From Cadophora sp. MPI-SDFR-AT-0126 (Eukaryota > Ascomycota > Leotiomycetes > Helotiales > Ploettnerulaceae), in contig JAGMVK010000009.1 in assembly GCA_020747065.1 (NCBI GenBank), forward strand, positions 2,542,001 to 2,606,000: DNA of 64,000 nt, read 5' to 3'. The stretch's first letter is position 1, and the number at the start of each line of letters is the position of its first letter. The position numbers were made by a program, and so were the translations under genes. This document shows positions 54,388-64,000 of the stretch, one piece after another. The notes beneath the pieces were generated by a model, which worked only from the letters and a program-made list of their open reading frames with translations, searched no databases and had not been told where the DNA came from.

Positions 54388-55233
54388 TGTGTGATTCTAT
54401 AATACCTGATGGTCTTCGTTCACGATACAATGAATGGCCTTCGAAGAATGCAAAGAATGTATTCATCACACAACATAGCCTGTTCCTCGAGGCTGAAATA
54501 CTGCCATCAGTCCACTAAGCAACAACTTGCCCAACAAACACCTTGATCCATGCATGGGCTTGGTTTCACCAGTATTCCGTCCATAGCCATGTGAGACTTC
54601 TGGAGAACCTTTCCCGGAGACCGCACATGCACGCATTTTAGGGAGAGCACAGATGTGCAGATTCTAGGTGTGTGACTCGAGCCAGGGACGGCATAAACTA
54701 GGCGTGGTCTGACTTTTGGCGTTCAACACTAGACAGTGGATACGAGACGCCCATCAGCAGGCATTCCCCGTTGCGACATAGGTCTTCAATCATGAATCAT
54801 TCAACGCTGTCGATGCCTGTTCTTCAGAGTCAGAAGGCGGGGAAAGGGCTCCTGGGCTGATGCGCTACTGCAGGAGCTCCCCGGGTCCAAACTTGTTGGC
54901 TCCGTTTGGCGGGTCGCTGGAACCGGCGCAACTCGCAGAACTGGTTCCCTAATAAAAAAAATCTCGTGGAGAGTGCAGTGTCTATGCTCATTGACAGAGT
55001 TCTGAAACGGCTTGCCCTTCGGGGAATAGCTTGGAGTAGTACTCCAGATCCCTACCCCCAATACCGATCCCGAGTGACCCAAGCGGCAGCTGGGAGTAGT
55101 TTCCCGCGCAAGTCATGTAGGTTTCTTTTGATTGTTTCTCCTATCCGTTTTCTTTTTCTTCAAATCTTTGGGCCCTTTTCTTTCCCTTTCTCTTTCAACT
55201 CTTGCCCCAAGTTTGAAGATTCGGCCATTCACA
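54388..55233. promoter_or_regulatory. Shared divergent promoter of PRISE-type reductase and BVMO copy 2
   Basis: An 846-bp region without a gene. It holds a CGG-N10-CCG motif at 54910-54925 and a C/T-rich stretch just before the BVMO start. Confidence 0.55.
54910..54925. promoter_or_regulatory. CGG-N10-CCG motif in divergent promoter
   Basis: CGGGTCGCTGGAACCG, 523 bp from the reductase start and 309 bp from the BVMO start. Shares the CGGGT and AACCG arms with the motif at 51178. Confidence 0.45.
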
Positions 55234-57115
55234 ATGGCAGACTCTTTGATTCACCAAGCCACATCATGCGACCTTCAGGCTACATACCGTCTAGGCCAGC
55301 CAATCCATTCCGAACGACACGTGAATATTGTTTGCATAGGAGCTGGCGCATCTGGCTTGTTGCTGGCATACAAGCTGCAAAAGCACCTCCAGAACTTTTC
55401 TTTGACGGTGTATGAGAAGAACCCAGAGGTTTCTGGAACTTGGTTTGAAAATAGATATCCAGGGTCGGTAGCTTTGAAACTAAAAGTGTGATGCCGTCAC
55501 TGACCCTTCCCAGATGTGCATGCGACGTGCCAGCTCACAATTATACTTGGAGCTTCGAGCCCAAACTTGATTGGTCCGCAGTGTATGCAAGTAGCAAGGA
55601 GATCTTCGAATATTTTGACTCTTTCGCAACGAAATATCATCTCAAGCAATACATCAAGACAGAGCACCAGGTCGTAGGCGCAACATGGGATTCTGGACGT
55701 GGAGGCTACGACGTCAAGATCAGAGATATTCGGGCGGGTCAAGAAATCAGTCACTTCTGCGATATCTTGATCAATGCGTCGGGTATCCTGAATAATTGGA
55801 GATGGCCGGCAATTCCTGGACTAGATAAATACGAGGGCACGTTACTCCACACAGCGAATTGGGATGATAGCGTGAATCTCGCCGGGAAGCACGTTGGCCT
55901 AATCGGAAATGGGTAAGTTGGTGAAGGCAATCTACAAGTGACGTATTGACAAACTTCAGGTCATCAGGAATCCAAGTCCTTCCCAAGATCCAACCCATTG
56001 CTAGCCATGTTACAACCTTCATCCGAGAACCTACATGGGTGTCACCAGTTCAAGGACTAGAGCAACATATCTACTCTGAAGAGGAGCGCAGGGATTTTCA
56101 GCAGAAATCCGGGGTCCTCACTGAGTATCGCAAGAACATTGAGCGTGGCCTTAACGGTCAGTTTGGTATTTTTCTGAAGAATTCAAAGCCCAATACAGAT
56201 ACCCGCGATTACTTCCTTTCCCAGATGAGAGAGAAACTGCAGAACAAATATCTTGAGGAGCGCCTCATACCGAACTGGTCTGTCGGTTGCCGTCGATTGA
56301 CCCCTGGCGTTGGATATCTCGAAAGTCTAGGAAAGGAAAACGTTACAGTGGTGTATGGCGAGATCAATTCAGTGACTGAAAGAGGTTGCAAATCAGACAA
56401 CGGCAACGAATATCCAGTTGACATCCTCATCTGCGCTACTGGTTTCGACACCACATTCAAGCCCCGATTCCCACTTATCGGACCTATTGGCACAAATCTA
56501 CAAGACGAGTGGAAAGAAGAAGCACAATCCTATCTCGGAATTGCGGCACCTGGGTTCCCAAACTACTTGATCTTTCTTGGTCCCAACTCGCCAATTGGGA
56601 ATGGACCGGTGTTGTGTGCCGTTGAGGCCCAAGCAGATTACATGCTCAGACTCATCGACCGATACCAGACACATAACATCAAGTCATTCGCTCCAACTGG
56701 AGAAGCGGTCTCCGATTTCATTGCCCACAAAGATAATTTCATGACACAGTCTGTTTGGGCCGATCCATGCAGATCGTGGTACAAGAATCGTCCAGACGGT
56801 CCGGTCACCGCTCTTTGGCCAGGCAGTTCGCTGCATTACATTGAGGCTTTGATGGAATTGCGGATCGAAGACTGGGAAGTGAAGTACACTGGGAACAGAT
56901 TCGCGTGGCTAGGAAACGGATACAGTCAGACCGAACTGGACCCTACTGCTGACTGGGGATATTATATCAGGGAGAAGGATGATGGTGCACCTCTTAGCAG
57001 GGCGGGAAAAAGGAAGTTATTGACTAAGAGTGGGACTATGACTGCTTCGGCTGGTGTAAATTTCACAGGGAAGCGAGATGACGAAGTGTTTGTTGGGGAG
57101 GGGCCGAACTTGTAG
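55234..57115 (+). CDS. Type I Baeyer-Villiger monooxygenase, copy 2
   Basis: Three exons (55234-55463, 55514-55912, 55960-57115) give 594 residues. FAD site GAGASG at about 36-41, VSGTWFENRYPG with the junction giving CACDVPAHNY, the BVMO fingerprint as YEGTLLHTANW, second dinucleotide motif GNGSSG, CRRLTPGVGYLESL and LICATGF. Compared with copy 1 the layout is the same but residues differ widely, so it is an old paralogue, not a recent duplicate. It should convert a ketone to an ester or lactone that the HSL-type hydrolase could open. Confidence 0.9.
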
Positions 57116-57492
57116 ACCTGGGGCTGGTTGCTAGGCGTTTCATAATCTTCATATCCTTCAAAGTTTCTGGATCTTCCAACTAGAGCATCTCTCAAATACT
57201 GTCTTCGATTGGCGCTCTCCGGAAATGTAATAACCTCGGTGGTCAGTTGCAAGAATCGGGCGTTTTAATCCCTCGCCATGAATTCGCATAACCCTCAATA
57301 GACCTAGACATTTTTCTCTCAAAGCAAGCTAAAAGTGTTTATGCTAGCTATATCTCAGTTACGATGTCTCTGAAAAGTTTACATGTTTCGTTGTGTGTTC
57401 CGGCTTTTTGAACTCCCAGATACAACTTCGACGAACCACATCACTTCAAATAATATAATTCCTCGTCAATAACTATGTTATCTTTGCAATTT
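57116..57492. other. Convergent spacer, no gene seen
   Basis: 3' flanks of BVMO copy 2 (+) and the second SDR (-). Confidence 0.4.
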
Positions 57493-58630
57493 CTAGTTTA
57501 TAGTGTATCCTCCATCTACTACCAAGCTACTTCCGGTCATGAAGCTCGCCATTGGACTGGCCATAAATACAAGGCAGTCAGCGATTTCATCCACACCTCC
57601 CATCCGTTTCATTGGGGTCTTGGCAATTTCTTCGTTCATGGTTCCCGCAGACTCAGCTGCTGCGAGTAATGGAGTACTGACATAGCCGGGGCAAATTGCA
57701 TTGATTCGGATCCCCTGAGCGGCGTAATGAGAAGCGTCCTAGGAATACTAAGCAGAGCAATTTTGAGTGGGAGCTAAGTGAATATTGAATGAAAAAATAT
57801 GCACGAGATTAGGGTACGAAGATGACTCTTACACTTTTAGTGAGACCAAGTACTCCTTTCAACAAATAAATTAGATTTCTTTAGACGCCGATTTTGGGGA
57901 GAAGCCACTGCTCACCATGTTTGGAAGCAGAATATGGACTTGCTGTTATATTTGCTGGCATGCCTATAATTCCATACATCGAAGCAACATTTATTATATT
58001 GCCTCGCCCTTCACGCGTCCCCAGATTTCTGAAAATCAATTATCAGCCATACCGCCGTCAATAATCTTAGGTGCCACTGTCTTTTTTTATATATAAAAAG
58101 AAACCCCCAAAAAATACATTGTGAACGTTTTATGCGGTGAGATCAGGTCACGTACTCTTGCTTCACCATCGCTCTCAGCTCCGCCCTCTGGCTCCTCCAA
58201 ACGCCATTCAAATTGACGTCGATGACTTTCAGCCAGGCTTGCTCTTCACTCTCATCTGTGGCTTTTCCAGTGCCTGCAATTCCGGCGAAGTTAATAGCGA
58301 CATCGACCCGTCCGAATCTTTTCACAGCCTGCAACACTGCGTTGTTCACGCCTTCCTCGTCACGGACGTCGACCTGCATATATTCAATCTCAACATCTGG
58401 ATACTGAGATTTAATTGCTTCGGAGGTGGTGAGAAGATTCTCGCGATTGAGATCTGCCAATGCCAGACACTTCATGCCATGCTTTGCCAAATTGAATGCC
58501 GTCGCCTTCCCCAAACCTGTTCGGCGTCAGAAACTCGGGCGTAAAAACGGCTTGTCAGCGTAGGGTATTAAGACTTGCCAGTAGCTGCGCCAGTTAAAAA
58601 CGCTGTTCCCTTCAGCAAAAATCCTGCCAT
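57493..58630 (-). CDS. Short-chain dehydrogenase/reductase, second copy in cluster
   Basis: Five exons (58579-58630, 58156-58516, 57916-58028, 57833-57855, 57493-57738) give 264 residues. Classical SDR: cofactor motif TGAATGLG (split by intron 1), INFAGIAG, catalytic Ser in NVASMYG, YSASKH (Tyr/Lys pair), and a C-terminal GSSLVVDGG. Intron 1 is a clear GC-AG intron (G|GCAAGT...AACAG). Exon 4 is only 23 nt. No SKL tail, so probably cytosolic, unlike the SDR at 39678. Likely oxidises a secondary alcohol to the ketone used by a BVMO, or the reverse. Confidence 0.85.
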
Positions 58631-59602
58631 TGCTATATGATCCTATGTTCAGATTTTCGAGCTGCTTGGGGCTTGAGCCCGGGAGTCGCGATCTGACATC
58701 TGGAGACTCGTGTGTGGCCCTGGTAACTTAGTCCAGGAAGCAAGCGCTCACTAAGAGAGCGTTCATGATGGGCTAATTTAGGGTACAATTACGTTGAGTT
58801 ACCCCTAGCTCGTAGCTCACAAGCGAACTTGTGCGCTCACAGAGCGTGTTCACCAATTCTCCAGAGTTCTGACTGCGATCTCTGGTGCCCTGCCCCGCGC
58901 AAACTCGCACGAGCTCACTCACCCATCGGCCAAGGGAAGGAAGCATCGCAAAGGGGGTGCGCCCACGTGGATCACTAACTAGACTGCAGGCTAACTATAT
59001 CCCACCCGTAGTTCACTCAACACTGGGTGGGTGATGGTCTCCCGAGTCCCGGCAGCTGTCTGTCTCCCGGGTGACGATATCCTCAGATGCAACTGCCGTC
59101 TTGCCTTACGCTGCCCTCCCCGAGTCAGTCCCGTGTCAGTAGCGGGTAAGATGGTCTTAACTTGAATCAGGTAGCCCGCCGTCCAAACCACGGGACGGCA
59201 ATCTCCGCTCGTTGTGTTGACATTGGCTCCGCCTGGCTGCGCTTGCATCTGGCTGGGCGGGCTGCTGGTCTTGCATCACACACACCCCTGACCTCACGGG
59301 GCGCTTTCTTACTTTCTGCGAACCCTGGAAGAGTCGAGGCAATTGATTGTTTGATGAAAGAGACACAGATCGTGGCGTCCGCTTAACTTTATGCTCTGAA
59401 GTATGTATGCGTGCTTCTATTTCCTTCAGGAGGAGCTCGATTCAGCAGGCAGGCCACGCTTGCACATTAAAGCTGCGTCTCCGCACATCTTTGCCATTCT
59501 TGTCTTTTCCCCCTTACGTATCTTTCTTACTCAACTAACTCCTGGGCTTGTTTCTTCCATTATCTACTTCTTCCCCGATACACCGCTATCTCGTCTTCAA
59601 TC
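58631..59602. promoter_or_regulatory. Shared divergent promoter of SDR and MFS transporter
   Basis: About 970 bp without a gene. Contains a CGG-N11-CCG spacing near 59191-59207 and a 7-bp inverted repeat (GCCGTCC/GGACGGC) around 59178-59199, but no CGG-N10-CCG. Confidence 0.5.
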
Positions 59603-61476
59603 ATGGCACAAGAGGCAGACGAGAAGAACGGAATCAGTGAGAAACACGTCGAGCACTCCAGTCATAATGACTACGATCGTCATGTCGCCATTCACACTGA
59701 TACTTTCGACATCGATGAAGATGCCCTAGGGAACAATCTTCCAAAGAATTATTACATGAGTCCCGGATTCATCGGAACCGTGATAGTGAGTAACAGCCAT
59801 TTTGAGATGAAAGGAGGATATCTGACAAACCGCCCAGGCCTTGTGTCTCGGAAACATCTCCAACTATCTCGGCTGGATCATGCCTTCCAACTCCCTCCTT
59901 CTCATCAATCAAGATATCGGCCCTTCCAAAAACATTACTTGGGTAGCACTCGCCTACACCCTTGGTCTCAGCGTCGGATTTCTCGTCGTTGGACGCCTGT
60001 CGGATATCTTTGGGCGTCGCTGGTTTTTCATCATCGGGAACTGCTTCGCCCTCGTCGGCGCCATTGTCTCTGCTACAGCAACTCATGTTGACGCCATCAT
60101 CGGAGGCAATCTTCTAGGAGGCTTGGCCGGCGCTGTTCAGATCTCATTCACAGTTGCCATCGCTGAGCTTGTGCCGAATAAGCATCGACCCCTTTGGCTC
60201 ACGGCCATTTTCTTTTCTTCGTTTGAGATTGCATGTTTTGGACCTGTTATTGCGCAGTCACTTGTGACAAGCACTAAAGCACAATGGAGGTGGTCGTTTT
60301 ATCTTGATATTATCGTTGCTGGATTGGCAGTCATCTTGTTCTTCTTTTTCTATCATCCGCCCAATTTCCACCTGCTTCACAAGAACAGGTCGAGAATGGA
60401 ACAGCTGAAGAGAATGGACTTTGTTGGACTCGTTTTGTTTTGTGGTGGTCTATCAGTATTTCTAATTGGATTGGCATGGGCTGGGACCGTTCACCCATGG
60501 AAGTCCGCTCATGTCATTGCCACCATCGTCGTTGGAGCCGTGGCTCTTATAATCTTCGTTCTATATGGTAAATCCAAAGGTTTCCCTCCCGCATTGAAAG
60601 ATTCTAACTGAGTTAGATGCCTATATTCACCCTGGAGATACCCTTCTCCCCCTCCATCTCTTCAAATCACGCGGTTACCTCGCAATGGTCATCACAGCTA
60701 TGGTCGGTTCCTGTGTCTATTACAGTATGAACGTGCTCTGGCCCCAACAAATTGGCTACCTATTTCCCGGCACAACGACTCACAACGGCTGGCTTGCCTG
60801 CATCGTGGGCTCGGCCACTCTCGTCGGTCAAGTAGTCGGCGGGGTCCTGTGTCAGTACGTGCCCCAAAGCAGGCTGATACTAATCATTTCTTGCGTGAGC
60901 CTCACTGCCTTCTCGGCAGCAATGGTGAGCGTTGGTCCTGGTGATGAGGCAAAAGGAATCGCACTCATGTTCATGGCCTGCTTCTCTGTCGGGATCATCG
61001 AAACCTGCTCCCTCGCTCTCGCCCCTCTGGCTTGCGCGTCTGAGGATCTTGGAGCAGCACTGGGAGCACTGGGATCTATAAGATCTGGGGGTGCCAGTGT
61101 AGCAACAGCCATCTACACAACAATTCTCTCGAACAAACTTGGAAAATTCGTCCCGGCATTGGTGACAGCCGCTGCATTGGATGCCGGTCTGCCATCCAGC
61201 TCGCTCCCTGAGCTCTTTACAAACCTTTCAACGGGAACGCTCTCTGCGGTACCAGGAATCAATCCGAATATCATTTCTGCTGTTGTAGCGGCAAATGCGG
61301 AGGCTGCCTCGAAATCATTCCAGTATGTCTGGTATGCAGTCATTGCATTTGGCGCGCTTTCTGTTATTGCAGCTTGCTTGACAATTAATTATGGAGTCTA
61401 CTTGACAGATGAGGTAGCGAGGAAGATGCATGGTGCCACAGTCGGTGAGAAGGAAGAGCAGGGAGACGAAAAGTAG
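59603..61476 (+). CDS. MFS transporter, TRI12-like (DHA2-type, about 14 helices)
   Basis: Three exons (59603-59785, 59838-60567, 60617-61476) give 590 residues. A ~60-residue acidic cytosolic N-terminus precedes the first helix. The MFS signature GRLSDIFGRRW lies in the loop between helices 2 and 3, and the layout with a late loop around residue 470 matches the fungal TRI12/siderophore-type group that exports or imports small hydrophobic molecules at the plasma membrane. As the last gene of the run it may import the growth substrate or export toxic intermediates. Substrate cannot be deduced. Confidence 0.85.
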
Positions 61477-63752
61477 ATATGTCTCTACTGAAAGTAGTAG
61501 CAGTGTCAGGGGAGACTTCTACACTATCACTTAATCCAGGAAGCACAGAGACGGGGTGGAGTTCAACATGAGATGACAGATTGTATCTATCCTAAGTCTG
61601 TAAAGTCGACGTTAATAATAATTTATTTTGAAAATTTTAGGGTATAGTGCGGAAACCTGGAACCCTCTCAGGTTCTTTAGGGTTTGAGGTTTGAGTTAGA
61701 TTATTTCTATCTACGCTATCTTGCCACAGGTGTTTTTCCTCTAATTGCTCCCTCTAAGGCACGTTAATATTACATGTTTATAAGAAATACAAAGGTTATA
61801 TACTAAGGAAATCGACCTCAGGGTAGGTCAGTTATAAGACCGTAGGGTAGTTGAGTTTTGAGGCCTCGAAATTCCCACGGGGCCTCAAGATTCAGCTCTG
61901 CCGCTACAAGGTGGGGGATCCTGAGAAATCCGAGCTGGAAGTGACTATTCAAATGGACAGTTGATGACGTTTTGATAAACGGGACTCTTTTGTCAAACAA
62001 TCTGGAAGTTTCTTGGTGACGAGCCAAACTTGCCCGTGAGTTCGTCTTCTAGCTGATGTGTCCACTCTTCTCCACTACAGTGCCTCGCGAGTTGTGATCC
62101 AATTCCAATTTGTTTGGCGCTGGTCATACACCTGTACCCCAACTCCAGTGGCATTCATTGAGCGAGATAAAAAGGGTAATCACGTCGTAGTTACAGCTTC
62201 AATCGAGGAGCAGAGCCTAAGACTCCCCCTGTTTAGGGCAACTACTTCTTCAGCCACCTAGCCTTTCTGCGCTAGAATTCATCTTGTTGCTGATACTGCT
62301 TCTTGTGTGCCACTGCTGCGTGTATCGACAATGGATGAGGTTTATTCTCCATGCCCGAGGCAAGTGGAGCCCAGCTTTGTGGAGTGAAACTCCAGATGTA
62401 GGATTACGTCAACCAAATCCAATCAACTTGCGTGAAGCAGCGAGAATCCCATCTGCTGTCGAAGACTTGCACATAGACTTGCCGATCAACTCGGTGACTT
62501 CAGAGATCAGACTCTCCAACCCCGACATCAACCTGCATGTCATAGACGTGTTCGAGGACTTTCACAATTGAGTAGTGTTAGCCTCAGTCCTAAGCTCTAA
62601 GCTACCCCCGCCTTGTCTCCAACGCTTATCTTACGTATGTAGCCTCATATGCAACGCTAGTATTCCTATTGGACGGAAAGTAAGCACAAGTGCCGTGCCA
62701 GACGATGGAAGAACCGAGTCTAATGTTTTGATCGACGCTCTAAATCGCGCCACGGCCGTGCCGTCTTCACCCGGCATCCCGTTGTCGCTGACATGCATAT
62801 TATCAAGGGGAATTCCCAGAACTCACATCGTTACAGTGATGTCAGATCGGGGATTGAGATGAATGAGTCCCAGAATTTTGAACGATAATCATACCCAGAA
62901 ATACAAGCCTGGGCATTAAATTGTATATTCCAAATGAACATGAGCATGTATGATTGACTGCTCCCAAGGAATTCGACGTATACAGTATGGCATCTATGGG
63001 AATAGTAGTGAGGCAAACAATCGGCGAAGACTGGCCCATGCGAGGCGCGATTCAGCATGAAACTAGAGAGGCTTTTCCAACAATTCCAAAGCCTTTCTGT
63101 CGACGGTATGCGTAATTAAAAGCTGGGTGTAACCATTTCAGGTATTTGCACACTATATGCGCTGCATAGAATACCCGCCGCGTGAAGTATTCGGGGATCG
63201 GTTCTAGCGCGCCACCGAGATGTAAGCACTGTCACTTTGTACATTCCTACGTGAGAACTAGTAGCCATAAATGGCCATGTTGGTGATCTCGTCGTGTAAC
63301 TAAGCCGTTAACACTTATCGATCCGCTCTTCCTTCGAAGTCAGACCATTTGCAAAAGCTAGAAATCCATTAGATGACACGTTGGTTCTTAAAGATCGGAG
63401 TCCGTGATGTTCAAAACACACAGAATTCGTCGCAATCATCACACTTGTTCTGACGGATAAAATCCCAAGGGATCATGTGCTGCTCGGAAGGTGTTATTTT
63501 ATGTCAACATGTCCAATAGATGTTATTAAAAGAAACAGTTCAATTGGTAGATTTATTAGAAGGAATAAAGACACGGGATGATGATGTTCGTCCGTCTTTG
63601 CATTGCACTAGAGTTTTGGAAATCTATAAAAACGAGGCTCCGCAGCCTTCTGCCTTCATGAAAATCAATCTCATCACATCTTCGTACCTCATCCAAACCA
63701 AAGGCAACATCGTTCCAAACGCAACACTCCGAATCTTCAATCCAATATCAAA
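61477..63752. other. Gene-poor region at the right of the cluster
   Basis: About 2.3 kb with no recognisable gene. A 95-codon frame at 62284-62571 starts with a hydrophobic stretch but lacks an ATG at its start and any family match. 61600-61820 is moderately AT-rich. The end holds the promoter of the small secreted protein. Confidence 0.45.
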
Positions 63753-64000
63753 ATGAAGTTCTTCTCAATTCTCGCCCTCGTTGCAACTTCAATTGCCGCC
63801 ATCGCGATGCCGGCCGCCGAGGCCAGGGGAGAGCTGGGCAAGAGAGCTTGCCGTGAGGGCGATACCTTTTGCGGTGTATGTAATCCCCTTGAATATCATT
63901 TGTTTCTGCAATCAGCATGTGTCTAACCTTTACTGACATGGTGTAGGACTGTAACGGGACCTCGTGCAAAATTGCTGGGATCAATTATGAGTGCCACAAG
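63753..64000 (+). CDS. Small cysteine-rich secreted protein, 3' end cut off
   Basis: Exon 1 is 63753-63875 and exon 2 begins at 63947 and runs off the window; 59 codons are visible. A typical signal peptide (about residues 1-20, MKFFSILALVATSIAAIA) is followed by a short pro-segment ending in Lys-Arg, a likely Kex2 site, and then a Cys-rich mature part with five Cys so far, spaced C-x6-C-x2-C-x4-C-x8-C. No family recognised. Such proteins are often disulfide-bonded apoplastic effectors or antimicrobial peptides; that is inference from architecture only. Confidence 0.7.

Noticed and set aside
31026..61476. Classical secondary-metabolite biosynthetic cluster
   Set aside because: No PKS, NRPS, DMATS or terpene cyclase motifs seen; the enzyme set fits catabolism better, though a distant backbone gene cannot be excluded.
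62284..62571. 95-codon frame with hydrophobic start as a secreted protein
   Set aside because: No ATG at the start of the hydrophobic stretch and no family signature.

Overview
The window is nuclear DNA of a filamentous ascomycete (Pezizomycotina; a leotiomycete-like fungus is my guess, not proven). The reasons: genes on both strands split by many short introns (about 46-120 nt) with CTAAC/CTGAC-type branch points; families typical of these fungi (DUF3425 bZIP regulators, HET-domain remnants, SAT4/rhodopsin-type membrane protein, RCR protein, MpaB-like oxygenase, TRI12-type transporter, Zn2Cys6 regulator); and AT-rich islands resembling RIP-damaged DNA. No PKS, NRPS or terpene cyclase gene, no tRNA or rRNA gene and no CRISPR array was seen.

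Left part (1-20.8 kb): the 3'-truncated gene for the second-largest subunit of RNA polymerase I (-), an ARL8 small GTPase (+), an RCR-type membrane protein (+), a large multi-pass membrane protein (+), a DUF3425 protein (-), an 890-residue protein with a HicA-like C-terminus (+), and a bZIP/DUF3425 regulator (+). They are separated by long gene-poor stretches holding a few gene fragments (HET-like, ZZ-finger-like).

Middle part (21-30 kb): an MpaB/DUF2236 oxygenase (-), a secreted lipocalin-type protein of the AttH/fungal Diels-Alderase fold (+), a decayed amidohydrolase (-), a HET fragment (+) and a SAT4/rhodopsin-family gene with an apparent one-base frameshift (+).

Right part (31-61.5 kb): a dense run of fourteen genes that looks like one functional unit. 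It has a Zn2Cys6 regulator, two type I Baeyer-Villiger monooxygenases, a 4CL-like acyl-CoA ligase, two SDRs (one ending in the peroxisomal signal SKL), a cytochrome P450, an aldehyde dehydrogenase, a zinc alcohol dehydrogenase, an AtuA/DUF1446 protein, an HSL-type alpha/beta hydrolase, an acyl-CoA dehydrogenase, a PRISE-type enone reductase and a TRI12-like MFS transporter. Many pairs are divergent and share promoters. The set reads as a catabolic pathway: hydroxylation, oxidation to ketone, enone reduction, Baeyer-Villiger oxygen insertion, lactone hydrolysis, oxidation to acid, CoA activation and beta-oxidation-like dehydrogenation, with a terpenoid or other alicyclic substrate as the best guess. 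Four introns in this part appear to use GC-AG splice sites, and CGG-N10-CCG motifs lie in three of its divergent promoters and upstream of one BVMO.

Right edge (61.5-64 kb): a gene-poor stretch, then the start of a small cysteine-rich secreted protein that runs off the window. All exon structures were deduced by eye from splice consensus, reading frame and family conservation; none is backed by transcript data.
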